From CAZKRL01 sp964555295 (lineage in GTDB: Bacteria > Bacteroidota > Bacteroidia > Flavobacteriales_D > Sanyastnellaceae), in contig CAZKRL010000023.1 in assembly GCA_964555295.1 (NCBI GenBank), positions 1-44,862 of the forward strand: 44,862 nt of DNA, read 5' to 3'. Made by a program: the position numbers and the translations under genes. Shown here piece by piece: positions 18,039-25,792 of the stretch (its first letter is position 1; every line of letters begins with the position of its first letter). Under the pieces are notes generated by a model. It searched no databases and was not told where the DNA came from. It saw only the letters and a list, made by a program, of their open reading frames with translations.

Positions 18039-19839
18039 GAAAGTAAACACGGTGAAAGCCAAGGCAGCCCCTAAAAAACCTGCCAAGTCAGTGGCCAAGG
18101 GTGCAGCAAAGAAAGCCCCCGCCCCAGCCAAAAAAACGGCGGCCAAGAAGGCAATTACGAAGAAGCCGATAGCCCCAAAAGCCGCCCCCAAAAAAACCGC
18201 TGCTAAAAAAGCAGCTGTGAAGAAAGCGGCTGTGAAGAAAGCGGCACCTACGAAAGCCGTCAAGGTTAAAGTGGCAGCTACGAAAAAGTCGGTTTCAAAA
18301 AAGCCCGTCGTTAAAAAGCCGTTAAAGAAAGTGGCTATTGCTAAACCCGTAGCCAAAAAGCCATTAAATAAGACGATTGCCAAGCCTGCTGCCGGTAAAT
18401 CGAAGGCCGTTAAAAAGTCGGTTGCAAAACCTGCTCCCAAAGCGGCCTCCAAGCCGAACAAAGTCAGTAAGGTTACAACTACAAAGCCAACAAAGCCAAC
18501 GAAGGCAACCATAACAGCGAAGGCAGTAACAAACGTCAAGACCGCTGCTAAAGCCAAGGTTGTAGAGACCAAGAATGCAAAAGCCAAGCCCGAGAGTAAA
18601 TCGCTCAAAGCGGCAGCCGCTGAGAAAGACAACAAGAGTAAGGCAAATGTCACAGCGCCCTTGGCGAAAGGCAATACCGAAAAACCAGTAAACACGAAAG
18701 CCGACGGAAAAAACATCAAAACCGTTGAGCAACAATTGCAGGAAAAACAAGCCAAGACAGTTTCAGCGCCTGAAAAGAAGGGCAAGAAATCGGTTGAGCT
18801 CAATCCATACGACGGCGTGGTATTTCCTGGACTAGGGACTGTTGCGCCGATGCGTCGACGCACTCCGGTATATGTTGAAGAAGCGTCGACCAAGCCGGTA
18901 GCCAATCCGGTGTTTGTGCCAACTGGCGGCGATGTGAGAAACGTTGTAAAGTTTGCACCTGTTGCCATCATCGAAAGACCTAAAGAAAAAAACAATAAAA
19001 CTGAAGAGGAAGATATGAGTTCCAAAACATCCCCAAGACTTGCATTTCAAGAGAGTGACGACAAAAAAGGAATATCTGTAGAGGCCAAACTGCGTGCGCT
19101 TTATGCGATACAGTTATTCGACAGCCGAATAGACAAGATCCATGCTATGCGTGGTGAATTGCCATTGGAAGTACAAGATCTAGAGGATGATGTGGCAGGT
19201 CTGGAAACTCGTGTTGAGAGAATGGCGGAAGATCACAAGGTGATTGCCGACGACATTACCAACCGCAAGATGGGAATCAAGAATGCCGAGGCACTCATCA
19301 AGAAATACAAAGAGCAACTGAATAATGTGAAGAACAACAGAGAATTTGACTCACTCAACAAGGAGATTGAGTTTCAAGAACTCGAGATACAGCTGCACAC
19401 CAAAAAAATCAAAGAATCCGAGGGCCTCGCTACTATCAAAGCGGAGACACTCGAGGCGAACAAAACCAAATTGGAAGAGCGCAAAAACGACCTCAAAGTG
19501 AAACGCAAAGAACTGGATGATATCATCGCTTCAACTGAAAAAGAAGAAAAGTTCTTGCGCAAGAAGAGTGACGAAGCCAAGAAGAAAATCGAAGAACGTT
19601 TGCTTGCGGCCTATGAGCGCATCCGCTCGGGCTCGCCCAACGGAATGGCAGTTGTGCCTATTGAGCGCGAAGCATCAGCAGGTTCATTCATTCAACTTCC
19701 ACCGCAGAAACAATTGGATGTTGCATCGCGCAGACGGGTTATTGTTGACGAGCACAGCGGACGTATTCTCGTGGATGGAGATCTCGCTCGCGAAGAGCAA
19801 GCCGCCTTCGATAAGTTGATTACCTCTGATCTCGTCTGA
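18022..19839 (+). CDS. Histone H1-like Lys/Ala/Pro tail fused to coiled-coil zinc-ribbon-family (CdsZ-like) protein
   Basis: 605 residues in two unlike parts. Residues 1 to about 240 are a low-complexity Lys/Ala/Pro tail with KKAAVKK, AKKPLNK and KPTK units like histone H1 C-terminal tails, followed by a linker to 331. Residues about 345-605 match the C4 zinc-ribbon coiled-coil protein normally found after Nif3 in Bacteroidota: helices (QLFDSRIDKIHAMRGELPLE; NNREFDSLNKEIEFQELEIQ) and a C-terminal ribbon. The four ligand positions read S552, S555, D576 and S579, so zinc should not bind. An in-frame ATG at 19015, after GAAGAGGAAGAT, could start a short form without the tail. DNA binding by the tail is inference. 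Confidence 0.85.
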   Translation: MATKNKKVNTVKAKAAPKKPAKSVAKGAAKKAPAPAKKTAAKKAITKKPIAPKAAPKKTAAKKAAVKKAAVKKAAPTKAVKVKVAATKKSVSKKPVVKKPLKKVAIAKPVAKKPLNKTIAKPAAGKSKAVKKSVAKPAPKAASKPNKVSKVTTTKPTKPTKATITAKAVTNVKTAAKAKVVETKNAKAKPESKSLKAAAAEKDNKSKANVTAPLAKGNTEKPVNTKADGKNIKTVEQQLQEKQAKTVSAPEKKGKKSVELNPYDGVVFPGLGTVAPMRRRTPVYVEEASTKPVANPVFVPTGGDVRNVVKFAPVAIIERPKEKNNKTEEEDMSSKTSPRLAFQESDDKKGISVEAKLRALYAIQLFDSRIDKIHAMRGELPLEVQDLEDDVAGLETRVERMAEDHKVIADDITNRKMGIKNAEALIKKYKEQLNNVKNNREFDSLNKEIEFQELEIQLHTKKIKESEGLATIKAETLEANKTKLEERKNDLKVKRKELDDIIASTEKEEKFLRKKSDEAKKKIEERLLAAYERIRSGSPNGMAVVPIEREASAGSFIQLPPQKQLDVASRRRVIVDEHSGRILVDGDLAREEQAAFDKLITSDLV

Positions 19840-19961
19840 GGAGTAAACCAACATCCTGAGGAATCGCTGAATTTATTTTCGGTTGACTTCCGTGAAGGGA
19901 TGACAAGCACTCTCTCATGAATCCATCGCATTGATTTTCCCCGAGAAAATCCTTTAAACAC

Positions 19962-21194
19962 ATGAAGCAGCACCCTGAAATTTTCACGCTGAGCAATGGA
20001 ATTCGGGTTGTTCATGAATACATGCAAAGAGAGGCTGCCCATTGCGGTTTGATGATCGCTGCAGGCAGTCGGGATGAAGAAGAAAACGAACATGGCCTTG
20101 CGCATTTTCTCGAACACTGCCTTTTCAAAGGAACCTCAAAGAGAAAAACCTATCAGATTCTTTCGCGACTCGATTCTGTTGGCGGAGAATTAAATGCCTT
20201 CACTAGTAAAGAGGAAACCTGGATTCACGCCACACATCAATACAGCGACTACGAGAGAGCCATTGAACTCATTGCAGATATCGCCTTCCATTCTGTTTTC
20301 CCGAAACATGAAACGGATAAAGAAAAAGATGTCATCATTGATGAAATCAACAGCTACAAGGATAGCCCCGGCGAAATGATTTTTGAAGAATTCGATGCTG
20401 TGCTCTTTGGCAATCAGCCCATGGGCAGAAGTATTCTTGGTACTGAGAAGAGCATTGCATCCTTCACCTCACGTGATTTAAAAAACTTCCAGAAGCGAAT
20501 AATGAATTCTGGACAACTCATTTTTTCTTCAGCGGGGAATATTTCAAAGGAGCGACTGCAACTGCTTTTAGAAAAATATCTGGGAAAGCAAAAACTGACA
20601 TCCACTCCGGCGCAGCGCAAAAAAGTTCGCGCCCTCAAACGAAAAGATGTCATTGAAAAACGTGAAATCCACCAGGTTCACTTTGTAACCGGTCGACCTG
20701 CCTATTCATTTGACGACAACAGGCGGCCCGGACTTGCGCTACTCAACAACCTGCTTGGCGGGCCGGCAATGAACAATCGACTGAGCATGGTCATTCGGGA
20801 GAAGCATGGCATCGCGTATCACGTCGACTCCAACTATGCACCATTTTCTGATACCGGAATATTTTGCATCTATCTGGCCACCGATGTGCAACACTTTGAA
20901 AAAGCGCAGCGATTGATTCGCGGTGAACTTGAAAAACTCTGTGATCAAGCGCTTACGGCGAGGCAGTTAAACGAAATGCGCAGACAAGTCATTGGACAGA
21001 TGATTCTCGCACACGACAGTGGCAGTGCCCTGATGTTTAACAATGCCAAGAGTTTGCAAGTGTTTGGTGAAATTGATTCAATTCAAGAAATCGTTACCAA
21101 GTTGAATTCGATTACCTCGAATGATCTGCACCGGATCGCTGCAGATATATTTCAGGCGAACCAATTCAGCAGTCTGACCTACGTGCCGGCGTAG
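19962..21194 (+). CDS. M16-family zinc peptidase (pitrilysin-like)
   Basis: A 410-residue single-lobe M16B peptidase. The inverted zinc motif HFLEH is at residues 48-52 (AHFLEHCLFKGT), followed by the LNAFTSKEETWIHATH segment, and the downstream glutamate lies in DYERAIELIAD. The C-terminal half has the R/Y-type region (HGIAYHVDSNYAPFSDTG) expected for subunits that form the active dimer. No signal peptide is visible, so it is probably cytoplasmic, like processing-peptidase-like homologues. TATTTTCG at 19874-19881 may be its promoter box. The 122 nt between this gene and the previous one hold nothing else that I can identify. Confidence 0.93.
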   Translation: MKQHPEIFTLSNGIRVVHEYMQREAAHCGLMIAAGSRDEEENEHGLAHFLEHCLFKGTSKRKTYQILSRLDSVGGELNAFTSKEETWIHATHQYSDYERAIELIADIAFHSVFPKHETDKEKDVIIDEINSYKDSPGEMIFEEFDAVLFGNQPMGRSILGTEKSIASFTSRDLKNFQKRIMNSGQLIFSSAGNISKERLQLLLEKYLGKQKLTSTPAQRKKVRALKRKDVIEKREIHQVHFVTGRPAYSFDDNRRPGLALLNNLLGGPAMNNRLSMVIREKHGIAYHVDSNYAPFSDTGIFCIYLATDVQHFEKAQRLIRGELEKLCDQALTARQLNEMRRQVIGQMILAHDSGSALMFNNAKSLQVFGEIDSIQEIVTKLNSITSNDLHRIAADIFQANQFSSLTYVPA

Positions 21195-21212
21195 CCCGAA
21201 ACATTCTTCACA

Positions 21213-21623
21213 TCAATGCAAAGTAATTTTATGTACATCATTGTTATCTGCTTCGATGTTATTCTTGACAATTCTCATCGCCTTGGCCAAAGCCAACATA
21301 TCGGGTAAATTTTCTGTCACCAGCCACAGCATGGCATCGTCATCATTATCTGCCGCCCGAGCCGTTTTGGCTAACATTTCATACCCATGTCTAACCAACC
21401 AAAGTACCGCGTTTATATCGCCCTCGGCACCGGCAATCATCGCCATAAGATGCGGGTGGCCATTGGACATCAGCCATTCACGAGCTTTTTGATCATTGCG
21501 AATAGCAAAACAAAATAATCCCAGTTCCAGATACTCATTTTGCATGAGCCAATCGCGCGATGCGCCTCCGTTTAAGAGAGCGTCACTCCATAGCAGAATT
21601 ACTTTTGAGGGATAATCTTTCAT
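21213..21623 (-). CDS. Small protein of about 33-residue helical repeats, unknown function
   Basis: 136 residues from an ATG at 21623 (MKDYPSKVILLWSDALLNGG); the frame stays open to 21692, but that would overlap the divergent DUF3078 start. The protein is a series of three to four units of about 33 residues of the form WLMxNxxxxLxLFxxAIRxDxxAxxWL, such as SRDWLMQNEYLELGLFCFAI and AVLWLVRHGYEMLAKTARAA. The layout is like alpha-solenoid repeats (ankyrin/Sel1-like), suggesting protein binding. Similar unnamed proteins occur in other Bacteroidota, from memory. It is convergent with the M16 gene, 18 nt away. Confidence 0.7.
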   Translation of the reverse strand: MKDYPSKVILLWSDALLNGGASRDWLMQNEYLELGLFCFAIRNDQKAREWLMSNGHPHLMAMIAGAEGDINAVLWLVRHGYEMLAKTARAADNDDDAMLWLVTENLPDMLALAKAMRIVKNNIEADNNDVHKITLH

Positions 21624-21654
21624 TCCGTTAACTTGCGGTAAAATTATCCATACC

Positions 21655-22698
21655 ATGAAGGTTAGAACATACTTTTTCTTACTGACAATCATTCAACAAT
21701 CTTTCTCATTGTCTGCTCAAATCGATTTATCTGATGACGAAGAAAAACGAATGCTTGAAATGGGCGATATACCTGAAGGTTGGCATTACAAGGGCAACAT
21801 GCAAACCGGTCTAAGCGGCTCCTATTTCAGCCAGTGGGTGGCTGGAGGTATTAACTCTGCAGGGCTCAATGGTCTACTCTCATTAAACGCCAACTACATG
21901 CGTGGAAAAAATCACTGGGAGAATAATTTGACAACTGGTTATGGCATCATGAACCAAGGATTCACAACACGAGATTCATGGATAAAGAGTGATGACCGAA
22001 TCGAGATAACCTCCAAGTACGGAAGACCTCTTGGAAAAAAGGGATTTATGGCTGCGCTGTTAAATTTCAACTCCCAATATTCCAAAGGATTTGAAAACAG
22101 TAGCAACGGACGACCAGATAGAAGTAAAGTCATCTCGAATTTTCTTGCTCCTGCAAGAGTATTAATTGCCTTAGGTTATGATTCAAAACCTTTTGAGGGA
22201 GTTTCGCTTTTTCTATCGCCCGCAACCTACAGAGGCATTATAGTGAATGACCCATTTTTGGCAGCACAGGGAGCTTATGGCGTAACCGCTGGCAAAATTG
22301 AATACAGTACTAATAGTGACGGAGCAATTATTGCAACAATTACCACACCCGGACAAAAAATCAGACAAGAAGCGGGGGCTTATTGCAGAATTCAAGTGAA
22401 TCAAAAAATCAAAGACAAGGTTACACTTGCACTCAAAACCGAATTGTTCAGCAACTACATTGAAAAGCCAGGTAATGTAGATGTCGCAGCAGATCTCAAT
22501 CTCCAATGGCAGCTCACGAAATTCATGAGCTTCAGCATGGGATTCTCATGGTTGTATGATGACAACACAACGGTAACCAAAATAAAATCTACTGAAGAAA
22601 CCATCAATGGTGAAACCATAACCGTATCTAGCACCTATGCTTCGAAAGGACTTCAGACAAGGGTTATTTCATCGATAGGACTTGCCTATCAATTCTGA
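21655..22698 (+). CDS. DUF3078 outer-membrane-associated protein
   Basis: 347 residues with a signal peptide (cut after about residue 21, LSLSAQ). The sequence GWHYKGNMQTGLSGSYFSQW followed by WAAGGINSAGLNG-type segments (here WVAGGINSAGLNG) and many alternating aromatic strands matches DUF3078, a Bacteroidota family predicted to form a small beta-barrel or periplasmic beta protein. It ends in a typical outer-membrane terminal strand (SSIGLAYQF). The function is unknown. Its stop overlaps the plsC start by one base (TGATG), and the TonB receptor follows, so the three probably form an envelope operon. Confidence 0.87.
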   Translation: MKVRTYFFLLTIIQQSFSLSAQIDLSDDEEKRMLEMGDIPEGWHYKGNMQTGLSGSYFSQWVAGGINSAGLNGLLSLNANYMRGKNHWENNLTTGYGIMNQGFTTRDSWIKSDDRIEITSKYGRPLGKKGFMAALLNFNSQYSKGFENSSNGRPDRSKVISNFLAPARVLIALGYDSKPFEGVSLFLSPATYRGIIVNDPFLAAQGAYGVTAGKIEYSTNSDGAIIATITTPGQKIRQEAGAYCRIQVNQKIKDKVTLALKTELFSNYIEKPGNVDVAADLNLQWQLTKFMSFSMGFSWLYDDNTTVTKIKSTEETINGETITVSSTYASKGLQTRVISSIGLAYQF

Positions 22699-23423
22699 TG
22701 AAAGTATTTGCGCAACTAAGAAACGTCGTTATCATTCTCATCGCATTGGCCTGGACGCTCTGTTGCGGCTTGATAGGCATAGTGATGATGTTATTGATTT
22801 GGGATGGCAGAAAAGTGCAGTATATCAATGCACGGTATTTATGGTCGCCACTAATTTGTTTTGTTTGCCGCATACATGTTAAAGTAAAAGGCATTGAAAA
22901 CATTGACAAAACCCATGCGGCGATATATATCGCAAATCACTCATCATATTTGGACATACTCGCTGTATCGCGTGTCATGCCAAAAGGGTTGTTTTATGTG
23001 GGAAAAAAAGAGCTCGGCTGGATTCCTTTTCTAGGGCTTTACATGTGGGTGGTTGGACATTTCTTTGTAGATCGAAAAAATCATACTGCTGCGATGAACA
23101 GCATGCGAAAGGCGGCGCGAAAAATTTCAAATGGCCGAAGCATACTAGTATTTGCAGAAGGAACCCGCTCGAGTGATGGGCGAGTTGGAAAATTCAAACG
23201 CGGAGCATTCATCATCGCAAAAGAGGGAATGATTGATATAGTTCCCTTAGCCATCAAAGGGGCCAGTTCATTGTTACCCAAAAAATCCTTCATGCTACGA
23301 AGCGGAATTATTGAGATCCAATTCGGACATCGAATCACCACGGATGAAATTGCAGCATTAAGTGAGAATGAACTCGCAGATCATACGCGGCAAAAAGTAA
23401 TAGCAATGATGAACCACAAATAA
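22698..23423 (+). CDS. plsC: 1-acyl-sn-glycerol-3-phosphate acyltransferase
   Basis: A 241-residue inner-membrane enzyme that acylates lysophosphatidic acid to phosphatidic acid. Two N-terminal hydrophobic segments (residues about 8-36 and 48-58) precede the HX4D motif NHSSYLD (His81, Asp86). FAEGTRSSDG at about 155-164 is the glycerophosphate-binding block, and IVPLAIKGA the last conserved block. It is translationally coupled to the DUF3078 gene and ends 2 nt before the TonB receptor. Confidence 0.95.
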   Translation: MKVFAQLRNVVIILIALAWTLCCGLIGIVMMLLIWDGRKVQYINARYLWSPLICFVCRIHVKVKGIENIDKTHAAIYIANHSSYLDILAVSRVMPKGLFYVGKKELGWIPFLGLYMWVVGHFFVDRKNHTAAMNSMRKAARKISNGRSILVFAEGTRSSDGRVGKFKRGAFIIAKEGMIDIVPLAIKGASSLLPKKSFMLRSGIIEIQFGHRITTDEIAALSENELADHTRQKVIAMMNHK

Positions 23424-23425
23424 CC

Positions 23426-25747
23426 ATGACCCGACCTTTCACTATATCACTGCTTTTCATTATCGCATCCCTTTCTGCTTTTGCATGCCAAATCAAAGTC
23501 AAATTCACTGACTGGAAAGATGTTGCAGACATGCAAAAACGACTTACACTTCAGACACAGGGTGGTAACGAAATTGAATTGAATGGCACAGAGGGTGAAT
23601 TTTCATTTGAACGACCCACTGCGCAATCAATGCTCATACTGCAGTTTGAAGGCTACCGATACAAGATTCCATTTAGAACTGACCTTTGTGACAGTCTGCA
23701 ATTCATCGCCATTCAAGAGCACTTTGCAAGCGCTTCAGAAATTGTTCTCACCGGGCATCGCGATCAAACGACAGTGAGAAACATTGCCGCACCCATTGCG
23801 CTTATTACATCTAAGCAAATCAAAGCAACTGATTCGTACTCATTATTACCCGCGTTGAATACAATACCCGGCGTTTCCATGGAATCACGTGGTTTCGGCG
23901 GAAGCCATCGCTTATCCATACGCGGAAGTGCGCTGCGATCACCCTTTGCTGTGCGAAATATCAAGATGTATGTTGATGGTATTCCAATAACATCGCCCGA
24001 CGGACAAACACCGTTGGAACTATTGGATACAGATGATATCGAACGACTGGAAATCATCAAAGGTCCGGCTAGCACCATATACGGCAGTGGCAACGGCGGT
24101 GTAATACTTGCACAAACCCCGCGCATCAAAGCGGGAACAACCACAGCCCAGGCATCATTTCAGGCAGGCAGCTTCGGCAGTTACAGAACCTCAACAAGTG
24201 CCACGATAGGGTTGAACAATGGCGGATTTAGAGTTTCTCATGTTTGGCAGGACGTATTGGGTTATCGCGAACAAGAGGGGAATCATAAGAACCAATTCAC
24301 CATGACCTATCAGGGATATTTAAGTGAGAAGCAACGTCTTACTGCCTATCTCACTTATTTCGATGGGCTGTGGGAATTGCCCGGAGGACTTAATTCTGTG
24401 CAGCGCGACACCATGCCAACAATGGCGGTCAATTTTTCTAAACTCAATGGGGCCAAATTGCAACGCGAGCGAATTCATGGCGGCATGGGACATCGATATA
24501 AAGGGAAAAAATTTCAGGAAGAAACCGTACTCTATTACACAAGCACACAGAAAGAAAATCCATATGGCACCTCGAAAATCAACAGCGGATTCAAACAAGA
24601 ATGGGCAGATGGATGGGGTGGACGAACGGATATGTGCGTATATCTTAAGCAGGACAACAACTTATTCAAAATCAAATTCGGAGGAGAATGGCAAAGTGAG
24701 AAATATAATATTATAGAAAATACCATTGATCAGAGCCAACGGGGCGATTTGAAATACACATACGATGTGGGATATACACAATCCACCATATACGGTGCGG
24801 GTGAAATCAATCTCGGTGAGATAATTACCCTTCAAGCAGGTGCAAGCAATGGCATTACCGTTCAAGATATCACTGGATTTACAGATAGCAATTTCGAATT
24901 CGATACCACCCTAACCCTTCATAGGCAATGGCTACCCCGCGCTGCTGGTTCAATACATCTCAATAACAATTGGCAGATCTATCAGAGTTACTCACAAGGC
25001 AACTCACTACCAACGATATTCGAAGTCGTTGACAATGAAAATAGCCGCTACAACTTATCACTGCGACCTGAGCAAGGCGTTAACAATGAATACGGAATAC
25101 GCTACTCAAATACCGACAATGGCATTGATTTCGAACTGGGCTATTATAATTTCAGATTAAAAGACGCAATTCTTCCCTACCAAAACCCGGATAACATCAC
25201 CTTATATCATAATGCAGGTGAAACATTACAGCGAGGTATTGAGTGGAGTTTCCGATATCATGTCCGTAATAAAGTAACAAAGAATTCAGCCTATAGTGAC
25301 ATCCAATTCTGGACTTCCGGAAGTTATTTCAATTATTCCTTCCTGCATTATGAAGTGGAGGGAGTAGACCTCAGCGGTAATACAATACCAGGTATCCCCA
25401 AAGCACAAATCAACACTGGGATACAAACCGATATTCACCACAAATCAGGCAAATCCATTACCGGATTTCAGCTAACACACTATCAATATTTATCACAAGT
25501 CTTGACGAATGACGGCACGGTTGTAACGGAACCATTTAGTCTACTTAATCTCCAGTTAAATCATGAGATTAAGATATCCTCATGTCGCCAGAGTCAGCAC
25601 CAAAATATTCGGGTTTGTGCCGGAATTAACAACATACTTAATGTGGCTTACACCTCCTTTCATCAGTACAATGCTACCAATGGAAACTATTACAATCCAG
25701 TGCCATTGCGGAATTTTTACTGCGGGATTCAATACCGTTTCAACTGA
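23426..25747 (+). CDS. TonB-dependent outer-membrane receptor
   Basis: 773 residues. A signal peptide (residues 1-20, ending LSAFA) is followed by a short N-terminal beta domain (about 25-105), then the plug with a TonB-box-like EIVLTG, the block LPALNTIPGVSMESRG and GPASTIYGSGNGGVI (about 125-235), and a 22-strand barrel ending in YCGIQYRFN. These receptors take up siderophores, cobalamin or oligosaccharides at the cost of the TonB/ExbBD energy. The substrate cannot be read from the sequence, and there is no SusD neighbour. It is 2 nt after plsC. Confidence 0.93.
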   Translation: MTRPFTISLLFIIASLSAFACQIKVKFTDWKDVADMQKRLTLQTQGGNEIELNGTEGEFSFERPTAQSMLILQFEGYRYKIPFRTDLCDSLQFIAIQEHFASASEIVLTGHRDQTTVRNIAAPIALITSKQIKATDSYSLLPALNTIPGVSMESRGFGGSHRLSIRGSALRSPFAVRNIKMYVDGIPITSPDGQTPLELLDTDDIERLEIIKGPASTIYGSGNGGVILAQTPRIKAGTTTAQASFQAGSFGSYRTSTSATIGLNNGGFRVSHVWQDVLGYREQEGNHKNQFTMTYQGYLSEKQRLTAYLTYFDGLWELPGGLNSVQRDTMPTMAVNFSKLNGAKLQRERIHGGMGHRYKGKKFQEETVLYYTSTQKENPYGTSKINSGFKQEWADGWGGRTDMCVYLKQDNNLFKIKFGGEWQSEKYNIIENTIDQSQRGDLKYTYDVGYTQSTIYGAGEINLGEIITLQAGASNGITVQDITGFTDSNFEFDTTLTLHRQWLPRAAGSIHLNNNWQIYQSYSQGNSLPTIFEVVDNENSRYNLSLRPEQGVNNEYGIRYSNTDNGIDFELGYYNFRLKDAILPYQNPDNITLYHNAGETLQRGIEWSFRYHVRNKVTKNSAYSDIQFWTSGSYFNYSFLHYEVEGVDLSGNTIPGIPKAQINTGIQTDIHHKSGKSITGFQLTHYQYLSQVLTNDGTVVTEPFSLLNLQLNHEIKISSCRQSQHQNIRVCAGINNILNVAYTSFHQYNATNGNYYNPVPLRNFYCGIQYRFN

Positions 25748-25767
25748 AATGAGCTGATTTAATTCAC

Positions 25768-25775
25768 TATCTTCG
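25768..25775 (+). promoter_or_regulatory. Possible -7 promoter box of dnaG
   Basis: TATCTTCG differs by one base from TAnnTTTG and lies 17 nt before the dnaG ATG. No clear -33 box. Confidence 0.3.
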
Positions 25776-25792
25776 TTCGATCAGTAATTCTC

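Noticed and set aside
17991..19025. A 344-codon open frame on the minus strand opposite the Lys/Ala-rich tail
   Set aside because: It mirrors the low-complexity AAG/GCC codons of the plus-strand gene (Phe/Leu/Ala-rich, no motif).
21624..21692. Upstream start of the 33-residue repeat protein with a hydrophobic N-terminus
   Set aside because: It would overlap the divergent DUF3078 start by 38 nt; the ATG at 21623 fits better, although a signal peptide cannot be fully excluded.
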